DNA of 11,116 bases from Oscillospiraceae bacterium (GTDB lineage Bacteria; Bacillota; Clostridia; Oscillospirales; Oscillospiraceae). The DNA is taken from NCBI GenBank assembly GCA_031288675.1, contig JAITQY010000033.1, positions 1-11,116 on the forward strand. The letters run 5' to 3'. The notes beneath the pieces were generated by a model. The model saw only the letters and a program-made list of their open reading frames with translations. It was not told the DNA's origin and did no database searches. The first letter of the stretch is position 1, and the number at the start of each line of letters is the position of its first letter. Shown piece by piece: positions 1-5,197 of the stretch. Made by a program: the position numbers and the translations under genes.

Positions 1-45
1 TTGCCGCTGCCCAAGGAGGGCGACGACGCCACTCTTTCCCTTATC

Positions 46-66
46 GCTATTATACATCATAATAGC
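46..66. promoter_or_regulatory. 8-bp inverted repeat upstream of padR
   Basis: GCTATTAT (46-53) and ATAATAGC (59-66) are perfect inverted copies separated by 5 nt. The element lies about 63 nt upstream of the padR start and contains TATTAT/TATAAT-like hexamers on both strands. PadR proteins are dimers that commonly bind dyad-symmetric sites near their own promoter, so this may be an operator. The symmetry is seen directly; the binding role is inferred. Confidence 0.4.
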
Positions 67-70
67 CGAG

Positions 71-99
71 TTTTAAAGAGTTATGGGTTCTCTTCAAAA
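71..99. promoter_or_regulatory. Imperfect 10-bp inverted repeat upstream of padR
   Basis: TTTTAAAGAG (71-80) and CTCTTCAAAA (90-99) pair at 9 of 10 positions around a 9-nt centre. The site ends 29 nt before the padR start codon, where an autoregulatory operator would be expected. No convincing -35/-10 pair was found for padR in this stretch, so the promoter position is open. An RNA hairpin in the leader is the alternative reading. Confidence 0.35.
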
Positions 100-128
100 C
101 CTAAATACATTATACAAGGAGGATAGAT

Positions 129-461
129 ATGGATAACCTTACGGAAATGCTGAAAGGCGTGCTGGAGGGCTGTGTGCTTGAAATCATCAGCAAAGGCGCG
201 ACCTACGGCTATGAAATTACACGGCGGCTGAACGCTATCGGCTTCGCGGACGTAGTAGACGGAACGACATACACCATTTTGGTGCGGCTTGAAAAAAATA
301 AACTCGTAGACATTGACAAAAAGCCTTCCGAGCTGGGTCCGCCAAGAAAGGTTTTCACGCTGAATGAAGCTGGGCGAATTGAGCTGATCCGATTTTGGGA
401 GAGATGGGCGTTTGTCTCGCTGAAACTAAATCAATTAAAGGAGAATAATACCAATGTCTAA
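129..461 (+). CDS. PadR family transcriptional regulator
   Basis: A 110-residue winged-helix regulator of the small (PadR-s1-like) class. Recognisable features are the opening helix LKGVLEGCVLEIIS, the GATYGYEITRRL segment at about residues 23-34, the recognition-helix region VDGTTYTILVRLEKNKLV (about 43-60), and the wing with PPRKVFTLNEAG (about 71-82), all hallmarks of the family. Members are usually repressors that respond to small molecules or envelope stress and often control a neighbouring transporter or membrane protein. The start is fixed by a strong AAGGAGG six bases upstream of the ATG (117-123). The gene overlaps the DUF1048 gene by 8 nt, so the two are almost certainly co-transcribed and translationally coupled. 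Two inverted repeats lie just upstream and may be its own operators. The inducer cannot be told from the sequence. Confidence 0.93.
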   Translation: MDNLTEMLKGVLEGCVLEIISKGATYGYEITRRLNAIGFADVVDGTTYTILVRLEKNKLVDIDKKPSELGPPRKVFTLNEAGRIELIRFWERWAFVSLKLNQLKENNTNV

Positions 462-777
462 ATTTTTCGACCACTATCTTAATATCAAAAAGATGATCGC
501 AGATAAGCGTGAATACAAACGGCAGATGTCGCGGGTGGACGCTCTGCCCGAAGACTACCGGTACGTGTTTAAGAAAATCCAAAGCCATATGTGGATGTTT
601 GCGTCAGGTTCCGGATATGAGATGATAAAAATTCATTATGACCTGATTGATCTCTTTGAAGACGGCGCGGCAAACAAGAAGGGAGTTCTTGAAGTTACCG
701 GAGAGGACGTAGCCGCTTTCTGTGACGAGCTTCTGCGCAGCGCAGGCACTTCACCGGTGACTGGCGCAAAAAACTGA
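454..777 (+). CDS. DUF1048 family protein, C-terminus frameshifted
   Basis: A small, mostly helical protein of the DUF1048 family, which is commonly encoded beside PadR regulators and has no settled function. Residues 1-97 follow the family pattern: FFDHYLNIKKMIADKREYKRQM, LPEDYRYVFKKIQSHMW, LIDLFEDGAANKKGVLEVTGEDVAAFCDELL. After SAG the frame gives an unlike tail (TSPVTGAKN, stop at 775-777). The frame starting at 747 instead encodes HFTGDWRKKLNVDI and runs to a stop at 813-815. DWRKKLN-type endings are what I expect for the family. One base appears to be missing near 742-750, in this isolate or in the assembly. Start: ATG at 454, with AAAGGAG inside the end of padR. The truncated product may still fold, because most of the domain is present. 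Confidence 0.85.
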   Translation: MSKFFDHYLNIKKMIADKREYKRQMSRVDALPEDYRYVFKKIQSHMWMFASGSGYEMIKIHYDLIDLFEDGAANKKGVLEVTGEDVAAFCDELLRSAGTSPVTGAKN

Positions 778-815
778 ACGTCGATATTCGCGGCAAATTC
801 GGTAAAGGTAACTGA
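747..815 (+). other. Out-of-frame C-terminal tail of the DUF1048 gene
   Basis: Reading from 747 in the frame offset by -1 from the annotated gene gives HFTGDWRKKLNVDIRGKFGK and a stop at 813-815. This resembles the expected DUF1048 C-terminus. No slippery heptamer is visible at the junction, so a programmed -1 frameshift is unlikely. A single-base deletion or a sequencing error is simpler. Confidence 0.65.
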
Positions 816-836
816 CCGGCGGCGGCAAATTTGTAA

Positions 837-865
837 TTGCAATTCGGGGCGCGGTATGCTAAAAT
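837..865 (+). promoter_or_regulatory. Promoter for the ROK kinase-tadA operon
   Basis: TTGCAA (837-842), a 17-nt spacer and TAAAAT (860-865), with TG one base before the -10, form a good sigma-A type promoter with an extended -10. The expected transcript start near 872 leaves a leader of about 27 nt before the ATG at 899. The promoter starts 22 nt after the out-of-frame stop of the DUF1048 gene and separates the two operons. Confidence 0.7.
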
Positions 866-898
866 GTTTTCAAAAAGGGAACAGCGGGGAATAACACT

Positions 899-1756
899 AT
901 GTACGTTGGCGCGGATATTGGCGGAACGCGGCTGAGGGTAGGAGACGGCGCGGAGAACAGCTCGGTTTTAATCGCCGGATTGACGGCGGATCAGATAGTC
1001 GGGCATATCCGTGATTTCTGCCGCGGCAATGCGGTACAAGCTATCGGGGTCGGGATACCCGGAACCTTAGATAAGGAACGGCGCGTAATACTTAATACCC
1101 CTAATCTGCATACGCTTAACGGCTATAATTTGGCTGACGCGCTTGAAGCCGCGACCGGCGCGCGCGCGTTCTTGGAGAACGATACTGTGGCGTTGATGAT
1201 AAGCGACGCGGATTTGCTTGGGTTAGACGCGAACGGTACTTTACTTGGTATCTATATCGGCACGGGACTGGGAAGCGCGGTGTTTATCGGCGGCAAACCA
1301 TACGCGGGCAAGAACGGCATAGGTCCGGAAATCGGTCATGTTCCGCTGCTCGGCAAACGCGAACCGTGCGGATGCGGGAACTTCGGATGTGCGGAGGCGT
1401 ATGTATCCGGTTCGTTTTTAGAACGTTTACGCGCGCGGAAATATCCCGATACTGAAATTGCGGAAATTTTTGGCACAATGTCCGCGCAGGAGCTTGATGA
1501 CTACACCGAAGCCTTAGCGGTAACGATTGCCGGAGCGGTACAGATACTCGACCCTGACGCGGTCATACTCGGCGGAGGTGTCGCGGCGATGAAAGGATTT
1601 CCGTTTGCCGAAGTCATACGCAAGGTAAAGGAACACACGATGAAGCCGTATCCGTCGGAGAATCTTACTGTCTTGCAATCGCCCGTTGGCGGCGATATTC
1701 CGGCAGGGGTACGCGGCGCGGCGCTTCTTGCAAAGCGGGGTTACGAACAGCTATGA
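899..1756 (+). CDS. ROK family sugar kinase, allose kinase-like
   Basis: A complete 285-residue ROK-family kinase, which transfers phosphate from ATP to a free hexose or amino-hexose in the cytoplasm. The phosphate-binding loop GADIGGT is at residues 4-10. The catalytic Asp is D95 in ENDT. A second nucleotide-site motif, GTGLGSA, is at 121-127. The zinc site consists of H147 in PEIGH plus the cysteines of CGCGNFGC (157-164). The adenosine loop is DPDAVILGGGV (218-228). The TPNL motif (67-70) and the spacing around LGGGVAAMKGFP recall E. coli AlsK (D-allose kinase) as I remember it, but substrate cannot be settled from sequence; glucose or N-acetylmannosamine are alternatives. A modest GGGGA sits 8 nt before the ATG. 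Its stop overlaps the tadA start (ATGA). Confidence 0.88.
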   Translation: MYVGADIGGTRLRVGDGAENSSVLIAGLTADQIVGHIRDFCRGNAVQAIGVGIPGTLDKERRVILNTPNLHTLNGYNLADALEAATGARAFLENDTVALMISDADLLGLDANGTLLGIYIGTGLGSAVFIGGKPYAGKNGIGPEIGHVPLLGKREPCGCGNFGCAEAYVSGSFLERLRARKYPDTEIAEIFGTMSAQELDDYTEALAVTIAGAVQILDPDAVILGGGVAAMKGFPFAEVIRKVKEHTMKPYPSENLTVLQSPVGGDIPAGVRGAALLAKRGYEQL

Positions 1757-2178
1757 ATCCTGACCTCGACGCTGAGTATATGTCCCTTGCGCTTGCGCTT
1801 GCGGAGGAAGCCGCCGAAAGCGGAGAAGTCCCTATCGGCTGTGTGATAATTGACGATACTGGCGAAGTTATCGGTGCTGGCAGGAACCGCCGCGAAAGCG
1901 CGCGCAACGCGCTGGCGCACGCGGAGATAGAGGCTATAGATATGGCGTGCCGCGCGCGCGGTTCGTGGCGGCTTCAGGGCTGCACGGCGTATGTGACGTT
2001 AGAGCCTTGTCCGATGTGTCTCGGCGCGTTCCGCGCCGCGCGTATCAGCCGCGTGTTTTTCGGCGCAGACAATATTAACCCGAACGCCGCCGGTCAGGAG
2101 CCGGTTCTGCAAGGCGGAGTACTCGGACAGCGGTGCAGGGATATATTGTCGCGCTTTTTCAAATCGCGGAGACAGTGA
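1753..2178 (+). CDS. tadA: tRNA-specific adenosine-34 deaminase TadA
   Basis: A zinc-dependent deaminase of 141 residues that converts adenosine 34 of tRNA-Arg(ACG) to inosine, allowing one tRNA to read three arginine codons. The active site is intact: HAE at 56-58 (zinc ligand H56 and proton-shuttle E58) and PCPMC at 85-89 (zinc ligands C86 and C89). Other family marks are EVPIGCVII (25-33), GRNRRE (43-48) and the C-terminal helix ending ILSRFFKSRR. The start codon overlaps the upstream kinase stop (ATGA) and has no strong ribosome binding site of its own, so translation is probably coupled to the kinase. In many Firmicutes tadA is followed by the SRP RNA and dnaX; neither is found here. A hairpin terminator follows at 2210-2234. 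Confidence 0.93.
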   Translation: MNPDLDAEYMSLALALAEEAAESGEVPIGCVIIDDTGEVIGAGRNRRESARNALAHAEIEAIDMACRARGSWRLQGCTAYVTLEPCPMCLGAFRAARISRVFFGADNINPNAAGQEPVLQGGVLGQRCRDILSRFFKSRRQ

Positions 2179-2209
2179 CCGCTATGTTTGCTTGCCGCTG
2201 AAATTGTAA

Positions 2210-2234
2210 AACGGCAGAGAATATCTCTGCCGTT
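2210..2234. terminator. Bidirectional hairpin terminator
   Basis: An 11-bp perfect stem (AACGGCAGAGA pairing with TCTCTGCCGTT) closes a 3-nt ATA loop. Read on the minus strand it is followed by TTTACAATTT; on the plus strand by a weaker CACAAAATATTT. It can therefore end the tadA transcript and, probably better, the floA-ABC transcript arriving from the other side. Confidence 0.7.
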
Positions 2235-2267
2235 CACAAAATATTTACTTCAAAACGCAAAAAGTAC

Positions 2268-2296
2268 TTGACAAATCAGAAATGTTGTGCTATAAT
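2268..2296 (+). promoter_or_regulatory. Perfect-consensus promoter with no gene behind it
   Basis: TTGACA (2268-2273), exactly 17 nt, then TATAAT (2291-2296), with predicted start near 2303. No protein gene follows on this strand; the transcript would cross the repeat-rich segment and then run antisense to the 3' end of the ABC permease. The match to consensus is seen directly. Whether an RNA is made is inferred. Confidence 0.65.
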
Positions 2297-2362
2297 GCTC
2301 GAGTAGTGATTAATGACTAATAGCTAATGATTAACGTTTCTGTAATTGTAATGCGAACAACT

Positions 2363-2385
2363 CCCCGTAGGGGCGAGCATCGCCC
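2363..2385. repeat. Overlapping G+C-rich hairpins, likely dispersed repeat
   Basis: CCCC (2363-2366)-GTA-GGGG (2370-2373) and GGGCGA (2371-2376)-GCA-TCGCCC (2380-2385) are two short hairpins that share bases and so cannot form together. The GTAGGGGCGA type of palindrome resembles intergenic elements I recall as frequent in gut Clostridia genomes. No other copy is in the window, so its repetitive nature is inferred. Confidence 0.4.
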
Positions 2386-2429
2386 GCCGTTTCCATCGTC
2401 CCCGCAGGGCGCGTCTCCCGTCCACTGCT

Positions 2430-2455
2430 GACTCCCGACTAACGACTCCCGACTA
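2430..2455. repeat. 12-bp direct repeat, two copies
   Basis: GACTCCCGACTA occurs at 2430-2441 and again at 2444-2455, giving a 14-nt period. A separate 11-bp direct repeat (CCTACCTCCTA) follows at 2473-2483 and 2494-2504 with a 21-nt period. Both look like low-complexity non-coding repeats rather than protein-coding sequence. Confidence 0.6.
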
Positions 2456-2510
2456 TATCGCTTCTCTCGTCCCCTACCTCCTAATACCTAACGCCTACCT
2501 CCTATAATGA

Positions 2511-3368
2511 CTATCTCAAATCGCATCGCGCGAACCTTAGCCACCCAAGCACGACGCACGCGGCAATCACCGCCGACGGAACCGCTGACGGAAGATGGTA
2601 CAGCGATGACGGAGGTAAATGCCTTGAAGCCATTGGAACTACGGTAGTGCCGGTCATAAGTATGCCGCGCACGGCTTCCGGACGCCAAAGCGAATAGGAA
2701 ACCGCTAAAATCCCGAGATTGGAGACTACGGCGGCTATTGCCGGAAATACCGCGCCCTTGAAGAGATAGACCCACAGCAAAGGCAATGAGCATAATGCCC
2801 AGTCTGTCAAAAGCCGTCTGCCGACAGCGTTCATAACGTTTGCCGCGCCGATTCGCGATACTATGTCCGCACTGTACATTGCGATTAAACCGCCGCTGTT
2901 TACTATTGAGAAAATCAGCACTATCACATAGTATGCCGTTATCCGTGAAAAGAAAATCGACGTACGCGAATGACCGATATACAGCGCGTTGTTCCACTGC
3001 CGGCTCTTAAAATCCATACCGATGTAGTACGCCGCGAAGAACAGCGAGAAGAAAACCGTGCCGAGGTTAATATTCAGCAAGCGGTTGAATTGCTCCCCGT
3101 GCGTTTCCATTGCAAGGTCGTAAAGATCGTTTACGCGCGGTTCGATTTCCCTGCGGTCAAGGTTCCAGTAATTAGCGGTATCCATTGCCGAGTACTGTAA
3201 ACTGAGCCGCTGGGATTCATAATAACCGATAAACTGTGTCGCTGTCATCAAACCGTAACGCTCTCCGGCTTCACGCGTAGACGCCCAAAAGGAGATAGCC
3301 GCCATTACCGCAAGTACCAAAAGCAAAAATCCGCCTTTGCGGAGTTTAAGTAATTCAGAACGAAGCAT
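2511..3368 (-). CDS. ABC-2 type transporter permease
   Basis: A 285-residue integral membrane protein that looks like the permease half of an ABC-2 type transporter. The N-terminus MLRSELLKLRKGGFLLLVLAV is the usual cytoplasmic helix plus first membrane span (about 13-29). Further hydrophobic spans are visible near 102-118, 141-165, 188-203, 206-227 and 263-279, about six in all, with a long extracytoplasmic loop (about 30-100) after the first. The C-terminus FARCDLR matches the basic ending common in this family. The start has GGGAGGG a few bases upstream of the ATG at 3368 and overlaps the end of the ATPase gene by 14 nt, so the two are translated together. The cargo is unknown; relatives export peptides, antibiotics or lipids. 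It is the last gene of the floA operon. Confidence 0.8.
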   Translation of the reverse strand: MLRSELLKLRKGGFLLLVLAVMAAISFWASTREAGERYGLMTATQFIGYYESQRLSLQYSAMDTANYWNLDRREIEPRVNDLYDLAMETHGEQFNRLLNINLGTVFFSLFFAAYYIGMDFKSRQWNNALYIGHSRTSIFFSRITAYYVIVLIFSIVNSGGLIAMYSADIVSRIGAANVMNAVGRRLLTDWALCSLPLLWVYLFKGAVFPAIAAVVSNLGILAVSYSLWRPEAVRGILMTGTTVVPMASRHLPPSSLYHLPSAVPSAVIAACVVLGWLRFARCDLR

Positions 3369-3987
3369 TGCGTCCCTCCCTAAGATAGACTATTTTATTC
3401 GCAATGCCGTTAAGCGCGTCGGCAGAGGAGGTCGTAATCAGCGCAGTCTTGTTCTTTCCGTAACCCTCGCCGCGCAATAACGCGGAATACACGGCAATCT
3501 CATAGTCGTCAAGCCCGAGATGCGGTTCGTCCAGGACTAATAATTCAGGCTCTCCTAACAACGCCATTGCGATAGCTAACCGTTGCTTCTGACCGGTAAG
3601 CAAATGCCTCGCGGCTCGGTCTCCGGCATACACCGGCGTGATTTGAAGCTGCGACATCAGATAGCCGATACGCTCGCCGTATCCGTCCTTACGCTTGGGA
3701 AGCAGCGCTGCCTGAGCCTCCAGATTGCCGCGGATACTAAGCTCACGGTGGAATGCCGGCGCGCCTATAAACGCCCCGGTATTTTTACGGTCGGACTGCC
3801 AGTTAACAGTTCCGCCATTGACGCGCAGCAAGCCCAAAATACACAAAAGCGCAACGGTCTTGCCGGAACCGCGAACTCCGGCAAGACCAGTAACCGTGCC
3901 GTCTGTAATTTCCAGCGAAAATCCGTCAAGGACATTCTTGCCGTGAAAGCGCTTAGTGATATTTTCAGCCGATACGATAAACGACAT
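3355..3987 (-). CDS. ABC transporter ATP-binding protein, degenerate motifs
   Basis: A 210-residue nucleotide-binding subunit that partners the overlapping permease. Walker A is intact (GVRGSGKT, residues 37-44), and so is Walker B with its catalytic Glu (LLVLDEP, 149-155; E154). Other motifs depart from consensus. The expected Q-loop Gln is not evident (FIGAPAF, 73-79). The signature is LLTGQ (129-133) rather than LSGGQ. The switch-loop His expected after the last core strand appears replaced in LITTSSADA (183-191). It has only the core domain and lacks the C-terminal extension of roughly 80-100 residues seen in many BcrA-type ATPases. Its ATG is 5 nt after the floA stop and its AAAGGA ribosome binding site lies inside the last floA codons, so expression is coupled to floA. 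It may be a slow or regulatory ATPase; activity is not proven by sequence. Confidence 0.85.
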   Translation of the reverse strand: MSFIVSAENITKRFHGKNVLDGFSLEITDGTVTGLAGVRGSGKTVALLCILGLLRVNGGTVNWQSDRKNTGAFIGAPAFHRELSIRGNLEAQAALLPKRKDGYGERIGYLMSQLQITPVYAGDRAARHLLTGQKQRLAIAMALLGEPELLVLDEPHLGLDDYEIAVYSALLRGEGYGKNKTALITTSSADALNGIANKIVYLREGRNASF

Positions 3988-3992
3988 TATGC

Positions 3993-4991
3993 TTATCCTT
4001 TTGAAGTCGGAGGCAGTGGATTTCCTCCCGCTTGCGCTACGGCAATAGAGGTTTTCATACTCGTATCAGCTATGACGTTTTTCATTCCGTAGTAATCCAT
4101 TACGCCAAGTTTGCCTTCTCTAAGCGCCGAAGCCATTGCCATCGGAACTTCCGCTTCCGCCTCAACTACCTTAGCCTGCATCTCCTGAACGCGCGCTTTC
4201 ATCTCCTGCTCGGTAGCAACCGCCATAGCGCGGCGTTCCTCCGCCTTTGCCTGCGCTATACGTTTATCGGCTTCCGCCTGATCCGCCTGCAAAGACGCGC
4301 CTACGTTGCGCCCTACGTCTACGTCCGCTATGTCTATCGACAGTATCTCAAACGCCGTTCCGGCCTCAAGACCTTTGTCAAGCACAGTCTTGGAGATTTT
4401 ATCCGGATTCTCTAAAACTTCCTTATAAGTATTCGCGCTGCCTATTGTCGTAACTACGCCCTCGCCGACGCGCGCGATTATTGTGTCCGCGCCCGCGCCT
4501 CCGACAAGACGGTCGATATTAGCGCGAACCGTGACCTTCGCCTTCGCTTTAAGCTCAATACCGTCACGTGCGATAGCGGCTACGGTCGGGGTTTCAATCA
4601 CGCGCGGGTCAACGCTCATACGCACCGCGTCCAGTACGTCGCGCCCGGCAAGGTCGATTGCCGCCGCGCGTTCAAATTCAAGGTTTATGTCAGCGCGCTG
4701 AGCCGCGATAAGCGCGTTAACGACGCGCTCCACGTTGCCTTTGGCAAGATAGTGAGCCTCCAGCTTGTTGATGTCGATAGGTACTCCGGCTTTGGTCGCC
4801 TGAATTTTAGGAAGTACGATTTTCGGAGGGCTTACACGGCGCAAGCGCATTCCGATAAGTGTAAACAGGTTGACGTGCGCTCCTGCGGCTAACGCGCTTA
4901 TCCACAGTCCTACCGGGATAAACGTAAAGAACAGCCACAGGCATATGATTACGACGACTGCAATCGGGATTAAGAAAATTAAGCCTTCCAT
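3993..4991 (-). CDS. floA: Flotillin-like protein FloA
   Basis: A 332-residue bacterial flotillin, matching the usual FloA length (about 330). A hydrophobic N-terminal hairpin or span (residues 4-36) anchors it at the inner face of the membrane. The SPFH domain (about 55-230) contains MSVDPRVIETP and TTIGSANTYKEVLENPDKIS, highly typical of FloA. An Ala/Glu-rich coiled coil (about 233-285) follows, then the conserved tail REGKLGVMDYYGMKNVIADT. FloA forms small membrane assemblies that affect fluidity and organise signalling and secretion proteins. The ATG at 4991 is preceded by GGGAGGG (4999-5005 on the plus strand). In B. subtilis floA sits with an NfeD-type gene; here the partners are instead an ABC ATPase 5 nt downstream and its permease. 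A good promoter lies at 5069-5097. Confidence 0.95.
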   Translation of the reverse strand: MEGLIFLIPIAVVVIICLWLFFTFIPVGLWISALAAGAHVNLFTLIGMRLRRVSPPKIVLPKIQATKAGVPIDINKLEAHYLAKGNVERVVNALIAAQRADINLEFERAAAIDLAGRDVLDAVRMSVDPRVIETPTVAAIARDGIELKAKAKVTVRANIDRLVGGAGADTIIARVGEGVVTTIGSANTYKEVLENPDKISKTVLDKGLEAGTAFEILSIDIADVDVGRNVGASLQADQAEADKRIAQAKAEERRAMAVATEQEMKARVQEMQAKVVEAEAEVPMAMASALREGKLGVMDYYGMKNVIADTSMKTSIAVAQAGGNPLPPTSKG

Positions 4992-5068
4992 TGTGTTACC
5001 CTCCCACAGATTTGATTTATTTACGGCAAGTATACTCTACTTCCCATCATAGCTATATGTACAGTTAT

Positions 5069-5097
5069 ATTATAAAGCTAACCGAATCAAAAGTCAA
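5069..5097 (-). promoter_or_regulatory. Promoter of the floA-ABC operon
   Basis: On the minus strand, TTGACT (5097-5092), a 17-nt spacer and a perfect TATAAT (5074-5069). The predicted start near 5062 gives a leader of about 70 nt. The -35 box is part of the inverted repeat shared with the divergent hisZG promoter. Confidence 0.75.
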
Positions 5098-5167
5098 GAC
5101 AATTTATGCTTTATTCATCCGTGTTTATAGTTAGATTTTCAGGGAAGGCTATAACTATTGTCTTGAC
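5093..5167. promoter_or_regulatory. 11-bp inverted repeat holding both divergent -35 boxes
   Basis: GTCAAGACAAT (5093-5103) and ATTGTCTTGAC (5157-5167) are exact inverted copies 53 nt apart. Each contains the TTGAC of one divergent -35 box plus the same six bases upstream of it (ATTGTC). This may be a pair of operator half-sites for one regulator acting on both floA and hisZG, or a shared activator site. The repeat is seen directly; the role is inferred. Confidence 0.55.
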
Positions 5168-5191
5168 AAAAAATACAGGCGGTGTTATTAT
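5163..5191 (+). promoter_or_regulatory. Promoter of hisZG, placed for a leaderless mRNA
   Basis: TTGACA (5163-5168), a 17-nt spacer and TATTAT (5186-5191). A start about 7 nt after the -10 box falls at 5198, which is the A of the hisZG initiation codon. No Shine-Dalgarno sequence lies between the -10 box and the ATG. Confidence 0.75.
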
Positions 5192-5197
5192 CGGAAT

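Larger units (their letters stand above)
2179..2510. other. Non-coding stretch between tadA and the ABC permease
   Basis: This 332-nt region between two convergent genes has no credible protein gene. It holds a bidirectional hairpin terminator (2210-2234), an isolated consensus promoter pointing right (2268-2296), an ATTAATGA/CTAATGA-rich patch (2307-2334), overlapping G+C-rich hairpins (2363-2385), a 12-bp direct repeat (GACTCCCGACTA at 2430-2441 and 2444-2455) and an 11-bp direct repeat (CCTACCTCCTA at 2473-2483 and 2494-2504). The only open stretch of note, 2327-2431, lacks a ribosome binding site and gives a composition unlike a protein. Confidence 0.7.

Noticed and set aside
1..126. Reading frame open from the left edge to a stop at 124-126, and a minus-strand frame open from an ATG at 60 to the edge
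   Set aside because: Neither has a ribosome binding site or recognisable protein sequence, and the region holds inverted repeats typical of a regulatory spacer. A partial gene beyond the edge cannot be excluded.
2179..2350. SRP RNA (ffs) gene downstream of tadA, as in many Firmicutes
   Set aside because: The conserved SRP Alu/S-domain motifs, including a GGAA tetraloop stem in the right setting, were not found.
2327..2431. Possible 34-residue peptide behind the orphan promoter
   Set aside because: There is no ribosome binding site, and the sequence simply reads through palindromic and repeated DNA, giving an Arg/Pro/Ser-rich string.
2488..2997. A 169-codon minus-strand frame overlapping the permease gene
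   Set aside because: It is in another frame of the well-supported permease and its translation has no membrane pattern or family resemblance.
3583..4092. A 169-codon plus-strand frame opposite the ABC ATPase
   Set aside because: It lies antisense to an ATPase with clear Walker motifs; the translation is compositionally odd and has no ribosome binding site.
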